27,771 bases of DNA. It comes from a virus. Where the stretch lies: positions 1 through 27,771 of IMG/VR virus record IMGVR_UViG_3300020215_000123; one strand, 5' to 3'. Within the stretch, counting starts at the first letter, position 1; every line of letters begins with the position of its first letter. Below, piece by piece: positions 1-8,051 of this stretch. A program made the position numbers and the translations under genes. The notes under the pieces are model-generated. The model was given only the letters and a program-made list of their open reading frames with translations, made no database searches and was not told where the DNA came from.

Positions 1-162
1 TGGAACACTCTCGCGGTAAGCGAGAGCGACTGGACTTCTTTCCTCAACTCCGTCCAGGAGTACGCAGGAGAGCAGTTCATGAGCGGCCCCGAAGGGGACA
101 GGGCGCTCTATGAGCGCCTGCTTCGCGCAAGCGGAGTGGAGTTGTCACACCAGACGGCGTAG
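1..162 (+). CDS. C-terminal end of an unidentified plus-strand protein
   Basis: Reading frame 1 is open from the window edge to a TAG at 160-162, giving 53 residues that end in SHQTA. The start lies outside the window. The fragment is acidic to neutral with a plausible helical stretch (DRALYERLLRASG), and I recognise no domain. It runs in the same direction as the small gene at 291-464 and opposite to the late operon, so it probably belongs to a converging set of small genes that ends at the terminator at 693-728. The composition looks protein-like, but the function is unknown. Confidence 0.55.
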   Translation, partial: WNTLAVSESDWTSFLNSVQEYAGEQFMSGPEGDRALYERLLRASGVELSHQTA

Positions 163-290
163 GACAACCGTCTGACGGCAAGGGTCGAGCCAACGGTAAC
201 GAGTGTTGCCTACGGGGTTGGCAAGGCGTGTGACTCTCTCCCTTCCCGCGCACGCACCGGCACACTGACCCTACTCTCGAAGCGAGGAAC

Positions 291-464
291 ATGGACGCTG
301 AAACGAGACAGCGGCTCAAGCACGAAATCAGTGAGCGTCAGAAGCAGAAGCGCAAGGAGGATCTGCGCCGGAACAGAGTCACTGACTCTGACCTCACGAA
401 GTCAAGCGCGCGGCATCGCAAGGCGCGGCCCAACAAGTACCTACGAGGTGTAGATGCCTCCTGA
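291..464 (+). CDS. Small highly charged protein of unknown function
   Basis: An ATG-initiated 57-codon frame is preceded by AGCGAGGA about 4-5 nt upstream and closes at TGA 462-464. The product is very rich in Lys, Arg, Glu and Gln (for example RQKQKRKEDLRR) and probably forms one basic helix. It could be a small nucleic-acid-binding or accessory phage protein, but no family is recognised. It is on the same strand as the partial gene at 1-162 and upstream of the terminator at 693-728. The ribosome site and strand context are in its favour, and its short length limits confidence. Confidence 0.5.
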   Translation: MDAETRQRLKHEISERQKQKRKEDLRRNRVTDSDLTKSSARHRKARPNKYLRGVDAS

Positions 465-564
465 AGCCGAGAGGGAGGGACGCGCAAGAGTCCGAGCCAC
501 CGAGGGGACGCCTTCGGAGCGGCAGCTAATGACAGACGGCGCTCCCTCCCCCTCTGCTGGCTGA
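454..564 (+). CDS. Possible 36-aa overlapping microprotein
   Basis: An ATG at 454 overlaps the end of the 291-464 frame, in the 4-to-11-nt style of translationally coupled phage genes. It has CGAGGTG a few bases upstream and runs to a TGA at 562-564. The product is Pro/Glu/Arg rich with no recognisable motif. The same DNA can also form a long-range pairing between the GAGGGAGGGA-type stretch near 472-484 and the TCCCTCCCCC-type stretch near 543-553. It may therefore be structured RNA rather than a gene. Low-confidence call. Confidence 0.25.
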   Translation: MPPEAEREGRARVRATEGTPSERQLMTDGAPSPSAG

Positions 565-692
565 CAACGCTTAGTTTCTCCGTGGTCGGAGGTTCGTGGA
601 AGCATCCAAGGCGCATGAACGCTTGTTAACGGCATCAACAGGCGTCACATCCACAGCACGGCACCAACCATGCGTACAGGTGCGGAAACGAC
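565..692 (+). other. Intergenic stretch before the plus-strand terminator
   Basis: No convincing gene is seen here. One open frame starting at GTG 596 runs straight through the terminator and lacks a good ribosome site. This is most simply the 3' untranslated end of the plus-strand transcript. Confidence 0.4.
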
Positions 693-728
693 AAAAGGCA
701 CCCCCGAAAGGGGGTGCCTTTTTTTTTT
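693..728 (+). terminator. Strong intrinsic terminator between converging transcripts
   Basis: A perfect 13-bp stem pairs 693-705 with 710-722 around a GAAA tetraloop. It is followed by a run of ten T on the plus strand (719-728). On the minus strand the same stem is followed only by TTTTGTCG, so it should terminate plus-strand transcripts efficiently and late minus-strand transcripts more weakly. It lies 8 nt past the stop of the endolysin gene and marks the convergence point of the two transcription units. Confidence 0.9.
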
Positions 729-735
729 GTCTTTT

Positions 736-1263
736 TTACGGAAGCACGGACGGCTTAGGCCGAACGCCCTTCAGTCGGACGAAGTGTACACGACTCTTAC
801 GCACAAGTCTGGTTCGCACGAACACCCCGTCACCATCGGACTGGCTACCAGCTTCACCAGAAGAGGTGTTACCCTCCACTGTTCGCAGCAACCAGCTACC
901 GGCAATACGGATGCTCAAACATCGAACTACAAACCCTGTGTGGTCGTCGTACTTTCCATCCCCATCCAAGTCGAAGAGTACAACGTCTCCCCGTAGCGGA
1001 CGGTCTACTTGTGTACCTTCAGAACGCGCCCAGGTATCGAAGTCCTCAACACCTGCGGTACGGCGAATGTCGTAGCCTGCCTGTCGGAAGCACCACACTA
1101 CGAAAGCCATACACCACGGCCAGCCGGTTCCGCTGAGCCAGGTGGCTCTCTGGTACTTCTCTACGTCAGGGCCACGGTTGTTGCCGCCCTTCTCGCGTAC
1201 ACCACGCTTTGCTTCACGGAGCGCCCAGCGAAGGGCTAGCTCTCTGTAGGAGATTAGCTTCAT
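736..1263 (-). CDS. CHAP-domain endolysin
   Basis: This 175-aa protein is read as a cysteine/histidine-dependent amidohydrolase/peptidase (CHAP) that cuts peptidoglycan at lysis. The family pattern is visible: GPDVEKY (31-37), then GWPWCMAFVVWC with the likely nucleophile Cys51, then DDHTGFV with the likely general base His108, then VEGNTS with the usual Glu/Asn around 130-132. No separate cell-wall-binding domain is seen and there is no signal peptide, so export would need the adjacent holin-like protein. The ATG lies 2 nt after that gene's stop, and its ribosome site (AAAGGAG) is embedded in the end of the upstream gene. This is the last gene of the late operon and ends at the convergent terminator. 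Confidence 0.85.
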   Translation of the reverse strand: MKLISYRELALRWALREAKRGVREKGGNNRGPDVEKYQRATWLSGTGWPWCMAFVVWCFRQAGYDIRRTAGVEDFDTWARSEGTQVDRPLRGDVVLFDLDGDGKYDDHTGFVVRCLSIRIAGSWLLRTVEGNTSSGEAGSQSDGDGVFVRTRLVRKSRVHFVRLKGVRPKPSVLP

Positions 1264-1265
1264 GC

Positions 1266-1445
1266 TTACTCCTTTTCAGCCTTACCTGACTTCTTTCCGT
1301 TGATGTAACCGAGAGCGCCACCAAGCGCCATCGTCAGGATAGGTGCCACAATAGCGCCGTCCACTACTCCGACAATCGCAAGCACCGTAATGCTCACGAT
1401 AACGGAGATAGCTAGCAGCGTCTGGTGGAGAGACAGATCACGCAT
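1266..1445 (-). CDS. 59-aa holin-like membrane protein
   Basis: The frame starts at ATG 1445 (AGGGG 5-6 nt upstream) and stops with TAA at 1266-1268. The product has two hydrophobic segments, about residues 8-28 (LLAISVIVSITVLAIVGVV) and 31-48 (AIVAPILTMALGGALGYI). They are separated by a short Asp-Gly turn and followed by a Lys-rich cytoplasmic-type tail (NGKKSGKAEKE). Size, topology and position immediately upstream of the CHAP endolysin match class II holins, which perforate the inner membrane to release the endolysin. Holin sequences are too diverse to assign a family by eye, so the call rests on topology and context. Confidence 0.75.
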   Translation of the reverse strand: MRDLSLHQTLLAISVIVSITVLAIVGVVDGAIVAPILTMALGGALGYINGKKSGKAEKE

Positions 1446-1454
1446 CGGAACCCC

Positions 1455-2057
1455 TTACATCATTCTAGGTAGTCCGCCGCCTCCGCCTCTCATTCCGCCA
1501 CCTGGTGCGCCGCCGCCCATACCTGCGCGCATCAGAAGCTGACGAAGTAGAATGCGGGGGTCGTTGACTCCCTGACCCTTAGCATAGTTAGCGAATGCGC
1601 CTGAGACGTTCTTGTATGCCTCACGCGGATCATCGCTCATACCACCAAATAGTCCTTCAAAGTCGCCACCGATCATCGCTGCGATGGCCTTGTACTTCGC
1701 CAACTGCTGCCGTGCAAATGCCTCAGCACGCCGACGCATTTCAGCGTCAACATGATCTGGCTCTAGCCCGTCCTCCTGTAGCGCTGCACGAGTGCGTGCC
1801 TGCTGTACAGTCGGAGTGATGTACGCTGCTGGTGGCTGAGAACTCTGGATACCAAGCGCCGCTGCTAGAGCAGCTGGTAGCGCTCCTGTGCCCGTACCCC
1901 CTCCTGGTACTACAGGGCCTCCGTATGTCCCGGTTCCGCGTAGCGCCCCGCTAAACACACCAGCCATCGAAGGACGCACAGGCAGACGGGCAGTATTAGG
2001 GTGCCCTAGTCCATCCTGCCACCAACGATCACGCTGCGCCCCATAAGGAATATTCAT
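1455..2057 (-). CDS. Gly-rich virion-associated protein, unknown function
   Basis: A 200-aa protein starting at ATG 2057 with GGAG upstream. The N-terminal third is Gly/Pro/Thr rich and low in complexity. Residues about 85-165 are charged and predicted helical (DAEMRRRAEAFARQQLAKYK). The C-terminus is a Gly/Met/Arg tail of GGG repeats. No family is recognised. It lies 7 nt after the gene for the transglycosylase-like protein and just upstream of the lysis genes, so it is probably another internal-virion or ejection-apparatus component. That role is inferred from position only. Confidence 0.65.
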   Translation of the reverse strand: MNIPYGAQRDRWWQDGLGHPNTARLPVRPSMAGVFSGALRGTGTYGGPVVPGGGTGTGALPAALAAALGIQSSQPPAAYITPTVQQARTRAALQEDGLEPDHVDAEMRRRAEAFARQQLAKYKAIAAMIGGDFEGLFGGMSDDPREAYKNVSGAFANYAKGQGVNDPRILLRQLLMRAGMGGGAPGGGMRGGGGGLPRMM

Positions 2058-2064
2058 ATGTCTC

Positions 2065-3156
2065 CTACCTTAGATTTGCGAGCGCCCAACGATAGTACGC
2101 CGCCATAGCTGGACTCGGGCCAGATACGTCTAGCCCCTTACCTAGCCGTCGTCCCTGGAACATACCTGGGAACAGCTGATAGTGGAACGATCCGTCTACA
2201 TGGTTACCGTCCACCGGATCAGAGAACGGATTTTCACCAGGACGCAATCCCATCTGACGAGCCTTCTGGATAGCCAGGATCATCGCCTTAGGGTTGGTCA
2301 CTGAGAGGTGAACGTGGTCGGAGTGGTTCCCGATACCTCTAGGACTGAAGCGCCCATTATCCCACTGGCCGATAGGGTCGTAGAAGGCCTCTGCCAGCGC
2401 TCCCTTGTACTTACCAGGGGTCACCGGCCCTGGGCCTCTCGGCCCTGGATCCATAGTCGGCTCTGTAGCGCCCCCTTCTGCCCCGAGACCGCTTGGAAGG
2501 TCACCAAAGGTGTCCTGGGCTGCCTTCATGTTCTGACGAGCCAGAGCGAGGCCTAGGAGCGTTCCTGGGGGCATCATCCCGCCGTTCTGAGCGGCTGAGA
2601 AGAGAGCACTCATTAGAGCCTGTCTGAACTGGCCTGAACTACTTGTTAGCTCTTCGATTGACCGAGGCTTCTGAGGCTGCTGCTGGAAGCCCGTCATAGA
2701 GGTAGGCTTGGCAGCCGGTGAGTGTGCGCCACCACCAGGAAGGACAGGCTTTAGACCTCCCAACTCCTGGTAGTACTTGGACACATTTCGCGTCCAGTTG
2801 GAGTTCAGATTAGTTGGGTCGTTACCAGCGCCAACTGGTGCCCACTTACGCTGAATCTCAGGGATCGTATCAAGTCCCTGACTGGTGTAGCCCTTGTACA
2901 GGCCCCTAGCTACGGTGTTGATTGAATCTTCCCACGAGTTGAAGGGAATGTGCGGCCCCCAACCGAATGGGTTGTGGATTCGCTGCGAAGGGCCATAGGT
3001 GCCGAAGCTGCTTTCCGCCCCGGAGATTGCGACTAGGAGGCGGGGGTCAATGTTGTACTTTCGCGCTGCGTTTACAAACACATGACCGAGGCCCGCCATA
3101 GGCGAACCCTTGCGCTTGAGATAAGCATTAAGCTGCTGCGGTGTTACAGCCAACAT
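2065..3156 (-). CDS. Virion lysin: lytic-transglycosylase-like domain plus His-rich metallopeptidase-like C-terminus
   Basis: The N-terminal part of this 363-aa protein (about 20-133) resembles lysozyme/glucosaminidase-type lytic transglycosylases: AARKYNIDPRLLVAISGAESSFGTYG-like context with likely catalytic Glu48, then NPFGW and tandem WxxS helices. A Pro/Gln linker (135-175) and a helical middle follow. The C-terminal region (255-363) carries NHSDHVHL (278-284) and GSFHYQ...GKGLDV (322-344, His325 and Asp343), which look like zinc ligands of M15-type DD-peptidases in swapped order. It sits among the internal virion genes and probably opens the cell wall during DNA injection. The first domain is fairly secure; the second is tentative. 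It starts at ATG with GGGGG-type ribosome site and overlaps nothing. Confidence 0.7.
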   Translation of the reverse strand: MLAVTPQQLNAYLKRKGSPMAGLGHVFVNAARKYNIDPRLLVAISGAESSFGTYGPSQRIHNPFGWGPHIPFNSWEDSINTVARGLYKGYTSQGLDTIPEIQRKWAPVGAGNDPTNLNSNWTRNVSKYYQELGGLKPVLPGGGAHSPAAKPTSMTGFQQQPQKPRSIEELTSSSGQFRQALMSALFSAAQNGGMMPPGTLLGLALARQNMKAAQDTFGDLPSGLGAEGGATEPTMDPGPRGPGPVTPGKYKGALAEAFYDPIGQWDNGRFSPRGIGNHSDHVHLSVTNPKAMILAIQKARQMGLRPGENPFSDPVDGNHVDGSFHYQLFPGMFQGRRLGKGLDVSGPSPAMAAYYRWALANLR

Positions 3157-3164
3157 TCACCCCC

Positions 3165-5744
3165 TTAGCCTAGATTGATCTTCGGTAGATAACGCTTCGG
3201 CTGGTAGTTCTTCCCGCTGAACCCACGACGAGGCGAAGGCTTGCGAGGTAGACCAGCCTGTGTACGGATTACTTCGTTGATGGTTCGCTCAAACGCTGTC
3301 AAACGCGGTGGCTGGTACTTACGCGGACGGGACTTCGGCGGAAGCTTGATCCCCTTCTCACGACGGTACAACTCAGCCGCCTTGTTAGGCGAGAAGCGCT
3401 TGATCGGCACACCAAGAAGAGAACTGATGTGCTGCTCATGATCGCCCTTGAATAGCAACGGCGAACGCACGCGACCCTTCTCGTCTAGCTTTGGAGCAGG
3501 TACACCCTGGACGCTCAACTGAATCAGTCGTGCCCACGGAGTATCGCCAATAGCTCGCTGAGCTACCGCTCCTGCCCAACCACCACGAGAGCGATCTACC
3601 GGCGCTCCTGAGAGAACTGACCTTCCGGTAGTCCACTCCATGAATCCGGTAAGCAGCGGGTTAACCTGACCAGCTACAGCTTCGTTAGGCCGGGTACCCG
3701 GTACGCCCGCCACTGACCCGACAGCATCGAGGATGCCAGGGATGGCAGCGTATGGGTTAAGGCCTGCTGTGCTTACAACGCCAACACGCTTGAAGGGATC
3801 CTTCGGATCCTTCTCTCCGCCCTCAATGCCGAGCACTGACAACGGAAGCGATGCCTTCATCCAGTCAGGGATATGCTCCCCTAGGAACTCTTCAGTCTCG
3901 TCGGATCCCTGCTGTCCTAGCCGAACCATGATGGCTGCCTGAACAGGTCGCTCAGAAGCCATAGTCCAAGCATGGCGCATGATCGCACGATCCCATCCAT
4001 AGAACGGCACCACACTCTTCAGAAGCTTCTCGCCCCTGGTGAAGTGGGTGTACTGTCCTAGGATGTCGTTGACCTTCTCTACTACCCAATCGCGTACCTC
4101 TGGCTCCGCGCTGATTAGGTCAGCGGTTTCCTTGTGCGCGTCCCGTCGAGAGATACCAGGGGTGTTCGCTCGAACGTAGTCGAAGAACTCCTTGTACATC
4201 GGGTGACGGGTAATCAGGTAGTTGATCGCCATTCGTCGCGGTACGGTGTCTGAGGCGAAGCCGGTAGCGCCGTACAGACCGCCCTTGGCGATGTCTGCTG
4301 CGCGGCCTGCCTTGCCGTACTTGTTACCCAACTCCTTGGCGATGTCACCACCAAAGCCCTGGGTTGCAGCTAGGTACCACTTGTCGATCCAGTCGCCGGT
4401 AACCTTCCGCATAGCGCGGTCGATTTCCCCTGCTGCCTGTCGAGCAGCCGCCTCACCGTACATATCACGGATGGCGTGGTAGAACCCCTTAGAGGTTGCT
4501 ACCGGATTAGCCGACATAGCGTAGAGGATCGAGTTACCTACTACGTTGTTGACGAAGAAGCGGGGCACGGTAGCCAGCACCAGCCACTTCCACACCTTGG
4601 TTGGCGTCTTGTATAGAGCGTTCAACGCACGGTGGGTATTAGCAGCTTCGTTCAGCCAGTCCTCAAGCGACTTGGTACGCATAACGTAGTAGTTGCCCTG
4701 ACCGTCGCGTAGTGCCTGACGTGGCTTGTCGATGGTGATGCGCTTACCGTAGCTCTTGATCCACTTAGAGAACTCTTCAGGAGAAGTGTCCTTTGGGAAC
4801 TCAAGAGGCCCTGGATTCTTCCGCATGAAGATCCAACCCTCGGCAAGCTGCGGTCTCCCGTGCTTGTCACGCTTCATGCGGTCGTAGTTAACCTTCATCG
4901 CACGCTCGTAAGCGAGCGGCCGAATGTGTGCGTCCAGCTGTGTGGCAATAAACTCAGGGGTGTGCTTAGGATCCTTGAAGAGGTGACGCGCTGCGATCAT
5001 CTGTCGGCGGAACATCGTTCCCGTCGCAACCTCACGGTCAGAACGGTTACGCGCCAGCCAACGCTCGTGACGCCCGACATCGGTTAGATCCCGGAGTGCG
5101 CTCTTCTTAGTTCCAAACAGGTTAGGTACCAGCTTAGCTAGGCCGTCACCGGCCTTCTCAAACCCCTTCTGTCGAACACGGATTGCTGGGTTTGCTGAGT
5201 AGTGCTTGTAACCCTTAGGAGCGCCCCATACTGCGTCTAGCGTGCGGGTCTTAGGCTCGAACGCCTTAACCGCGCGTGATGTCTTGCTTACCAGACCTAC
5301 AGTAGATGCGCCCTTGATCGCTAGCCCTGCGCCTCCGAACGCCATCGCTGGTACAGCAACAGCATCCAGGATCGGCGCTAGCGGGTGTTCGTAGACACGC
5401 TTACCGAACTCGCCAAGGTTACCCTTGATAAGCGGAGAGTAGGTGTACTCAAACGAGTGCCACGCATCGCCACCCATCTTCTTGAAGCCAGAGAAGTCGC
5501 CCTGTACGGCTCCGCCTACCGACTTACCAAGCTGTACACCAGCCATTGGTAGCCCATAAGCGAAGTCTCGCGCGTCCTTCAGGATGTTGACAAAGAACCC
5601 ACCTACGCCACCTGGCTTCTTAGGCTGGATAGGGGTGATTCGAGAGAGGGGACGGTACTGTGGGATGTTAAAGGATCCCGACCATCCCCCCTTCGAAGAT
5701 GTACGGGCAAATGTGTTCAGCTTAGGCGGCGTGTATGTCGCCAT
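3165..5744 (-). CDS. Large internal virion / DNA-ejection-type protein
   Basis: At 859 aa this is the longest gene in the window, starting at ATG 5744 with GGAGG upstream. The protein is basic and Gly/Lys rich at both ends. It has hydrophobic stretches at about 122-145 (LAPILDAVAVPAMAFGGAG) and 383-410 (WKWLVLATVPRFF...), and a largely helical middle. I recognise no enzyme motif. In podoviruses a very long protein in this position, after the nozzle and fibres and next to a transglycosylase, is typically ejected into the cell to build a DNA channel (compare T7 gp15/gp16). The membrane-compatible segments fit that. The role is inferred from size, topology and neighbours. No tape-measure-like repeats are seen. 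Confidence 0.65.
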   Translation of the reverse strand: MATYTPPKLNTFARTSSKGGWSGSFNIPQYRPLSRITPIQPKKPGGVGGFFVNILKDARDFAYGLPMAGVQLGKSVGGAVQGDFSGFKKMGGDAWHSFEYTYSPLIKGNLGEFGKRVYEHPLAPILDAVAVPAMAFGGAGLAIKGASTVGLVSKTSRAVKAFEPKTRTLDAVWGAPKGYKHYSANPAIRVRQKGFEKAGDGLAKLVPNLFGTKKSALRDLTDVGRHERWLARNRSDREVATGTMFRRQMIAARHLFKDPKHTPEFIATQLDAHIRPLAYERAMKVNYDRMKRDKHGRPQLAEGWIFMRKNPGPLEFPKDTSPEEFSKWIKSYGKRITIDKPRQALRDGQGNYYVMRTKSLEDWLNEAANTHRALNALYKTPTKVWKWLVLATVPRFFVNNVVGNSILYAMSANPVATSKGFYHAIRDMYGEAAARQAAGEIDRAMRKVTGDWIDKWYLAATQGFGGDIAKELGNKYGKAGRAADIAKGGLYGATGFASDTVPRRMAINYLITRHPMYKEFFDYVRANTPGISRRDAHKETADLISAEPEVRDWVVEKVNDILGQYTHFTRGEKLLKSVVPFYGWDRAIMRHAWTMASERPVQAAIMVRLGQQGSDETEEFLGEHIPDWMKASLPLSVLGIEGGEKDPKDPFKRVGVVSTAGLNPYAAIPGILDAVGSVAGVPGTRPNEAVAGQVNPLLTGFMEWTTGRSVLSGAPVDRSRGGWAGAVAQRAIGDTPWARLIQLSVQGVPAPKLDEKGRVRSPLLFKGDHEQHISSLLGVPIKRFSPNKAAELYRREKGIKLPPKSRPRKYQPPRLTAFERTINEVIRTQAGLPRKPSPRRGFSGKNYQPKRYLPKINLG

Positions 5745-5753
5745 TTGCCCTCC

Positions 5754-7199
5754 TTACTGCTGTCGCTGTTGGTTCTGCTGGTTTCGTAGCCGTAGACGAC
5801 GAAGCGCCGCCTGGATGATAGGCATAGCCATACCGCGCATAGCAGGGTTAGACCCGGCTGCGTATCCAATCGACACAAGGTACTTACGCACCGCATCCCA
5901 CGCCTTGTTAGGGTCGTTGTAGAGCGATGCACCCTCGCTGTCGAGTACGTTAGCTACCGCCTTGTCGATCAACTGTCCCTTCTGTGAAGGGTCAAGCTTC
6001 GCCCACGGAGTGAACGTCTGTGGCTTCTTGTTAGCCTGCTGCAACGAACGCATCCAGTAGTCGGCCTGCGCCTCGTTCATGCTCAGCGCTCCAAGAGTCT
6101 GAAGCATCGCCAGGTTGTTGCTGAAGCCCTGCTGACCTAGCCCCTGGTTGTACTGCATCAGGCCAAGCTTGCGTGCCAACCGCTGATCTTCGATGTCCGC
6201 ATTACGGCCCATGAAGTCGAGCTTGTACTGGTTCTCCAACGCTCCCTGCTCTCCCAGCATCTGGAGTCGCTGCATCTGGAGCATCTGAAGGAACTCATTG
6301 TTAGCAGCTTCAGCCTGTGACACCAACGAGGCCTCTTCGCGCATTAGCTCAGGGCCAAGTGCTGAGAAGTATCCTTCGTCTGCCGAACCCAACTGACGCG
6401 ACATCGCTGCCGCCGCCTGGGTTGCGTTACCGATCATTCCAGACCCTGGGTTGGCTTCGCCACCTAGAGAGCTAATGATGTCGGCTCCAGACTCAGAAAT
6501 ATCCTCCATGGTGTCCTCGGCGTTCTTCTTCGCCTTACCTTCCGCCGCTTCCGCGCTCTCACGAATTGCGCTGTAGTCACCACGAATCGAGTCTACTGTG
6601 CGGCTACCTCCACTAGAAGCGTTCGCAAGTAGCCTATTCAGTTCCGAGAGCGGCGCAGAAAACTGCTGCTGTGCCATCTGCTGCGCCATACTTAGTGGGA
6701 ACAGATCCGCACCATCGTCGTACATTCCGAGACCGATAGGCTTCATTCCTAGGCCACCTAGAAGCTGGTTCAGCAGCGTTGACATAGGATCGTTACGTCC
6801 TGGGCCACGCTGTTGCTGCTGCCTCTGGTTTCTAGGCCCTGGGCCTGTTGGCCCTGTTCGCGGCCCTGTAGGTGAATAAGGCTGCTGATTGTTTGGGCCA
6901 GTCTGCGGCTTTGGCTTAGACGGAGTGGTTCGAGTTCCCCATAGGTTAGGCCAATCAAAGCCCAACTTCGTCGGCTGGTCGAATCCCTCACGTTCACGTC
7001 GGCTGCTTCCAGGCGGGCCAGTACCTAGTGTTCTAGCCCCTCTAGGGAAGTTAGCTTCCTGGAACGCTCGGCGCTGGGCAGGAGTAGCGCGCTGCCACTT
7101 TCTACGCCATTCCTGCTGCTGCCAATAAGGAGCCTGGTTGAACTTAGGATGCCCCGGAGGGTACACGGCCCATGAGTACCCATAACGTGGTGCTGCCAT
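5754..7199 (-). CDS. Internal virion-type protein with helical core and Pro/Gln-rich N-terminus
   Basis: A 481-aa protein starting at ATG 7199 after a strong AAGGAGG. Residues 1-140 are disordered in appearance (Pro, Gln, Gly, Arg with TGP repeats). Residues about 165-390 are Ala/Gln/Glu/Leu-rich helices, for example EFLQMLQMQRLQMLGEQ. The end is Arg/Gln rich. This composition is typical of ejection proteins packaged inside the podovirus head. It is followed within 10 nt by the 859-aa gene and preceded by the 275-aa gene, so the three probably act together. No domain is recognised and the assignment is by context. Confidence 0.6.
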   Translation of the reverse strand: MAAPRYGYSWAVYPPGHPKFNQAPYWQQQEWRRKWQRATPAQRRAFQEANFPRGARTLGTGPPGSSRREREGFDQPTKLGFDWPNLWGTRTTPSKPKPQTGPNNQQPYSPTGPRTGPTGPGPRNQRQQQQRGPGRNDPMSTLLNQLLGGLGMKPIGLGMYDDGADLFPLSMAQQMAQQQFSAPLSELNRLLANASSGGSRTVDSIRGDYSAIRESAEAAEGKAKKNAEDTMEDISESGADIISSLGGEANPGSGMIGNATQAAAAMSRQLGSADEGYFSALGPELMREEASLVSQAEAANNEFLQMLQMQRLQMLGEQGALENQYKLDFMGRNADIEDQRLARKLGLMQYNQGLGQQGFSNNLAMLQTLGALSMNEAQADYWMRSLQQANKKPQTFTPWAKLDPSQKGQLIDKAVANVLDSEGASLYNDPNKAWDAVRKYLVSIGYAAGSNPAMRGMAMPIIQAALRRLRLRNQQNQQRQQ

Positions 7200-7214
7200 T
7201 AACCCTCCTTGAGA

Positions 7215-8042
7215 TTATCGGCCATACAACTGCGGGTGATTCATACGCGAGTAGTTATCCTGCTGTAGAGGATTCACGCGCTGTTGCTGCTGCGGATTAG
7301 GCTGCTGCATCTGCTGTGGAGCCTGTACAGGTGCTGGCGCAAAGACGCGCTGCTGCGGTGCAGGCTGAGGTGCCACTGTTCTAGTCTGCGGCTGGGTTGC
7401 CGCGTTTGGAACGTGATGCGTCGGCATACCCGGATCCGGCTGGACAAAGTGCGGCGGATAATCCGGCGCAGTTGTTGGCGCAGGTGATGGTGATGGGTGC
7501 GGAATGTTTGACATACTCTGAGCACGCATAGCTGCCTTCGCTCGCTCAGCATTAATCAACGCCATTTCGTAGTCGATAGCCGCACTACGCTGCTGTTCCA
7601 AGTAATCGGCTAGCTGCGTAATGAGACTCTGACCGAGGTCAGCCCTACGTCCACCATGTACGAAGTTAAGCGCGTTCTGGTTCTGTGCAGCAAGACCGCC
7701 CTTTAGCCCTCGCTCGATCATCTGCTCCTGTAGACCACCGTGTTCCATAGCGTGCTGTCGCCGCTGTAGCTGGAACAGACCGTAAGGGTTCTGAGCGTCA
7801 ACGCGGAGACCTGTGTATTCTCCGGTGCCCTGTGGTACCTTCAACTGCTTGGTTCCGGTGATCTGCCCCTTACTGTTCTTTACCTGCTTCGTCATTTGCA
7901 CGTCGAAGTCAGCTGTGTAGCCATACTGTCTAAGTAGGTCTGTTCGCATACGCTGAAGCTTGATGATCGCCTGCTTGTACGCGCGCTGCGCCAGGGCCTT
8001 ACTTGAGTAGGCTTCAATTCCACTACCGCCAACAAGTACCAT
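7215..8042 (-). CDS. Internal virion-type protein, helical N-half, Pro/Gln-rich C-half
   Basis: The gene encodes 275 aa and starts at ATG 8042 with GGAGG 5 nt upstream. Residues 1-170 are alpha-helical and charged (RAYKQAIIKLQRMRTDLLRQ near the start). Residues 175-265 are low-complexity Pro/Gln/Ala (QQMQQPNPQQQQR). It is the first of four consecutive genes of this style downstream of the fibre genes. The size roughly matches small ejection proteins such as T7 gp14, but I see no sequence evidence beyond helical propensity. The function is inferred. Confidence 0.55.
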   Translation of the reverse strand: MVLVGGSGIEAYSSKALAQRAYKQAIIKLQRMRTDLLRQYGYTADFDVQMTKQVKNSKGQITGTKQLKVPQGTGEYTGLRVDAQNPYGLFQLQRRQHAMEHGGLQEQMIERGLKGGLAAQNQNALNFVHGGRRADLGQSLITQLADYLEQQRSAAIDYEMALINAERAKAAMRAQSMSNIPHPSPSPAPTTAPDYPPHFVQPDPGMPTHHVPNAATQPQTRTVAPQPAPQQRVFAPAPVQAPQQMQQPNPQQQQRVNPLQQDNYSRMNHPQLYGR

Positions 8043-8051
8043 AGCGCCTCC

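Noticed and set aside
596-1075. Plus-strand frame crossing the terminator and the endolysin gene
   Set aside because: It runs through a strong terminator and is antisense to a clear CHAP gene.
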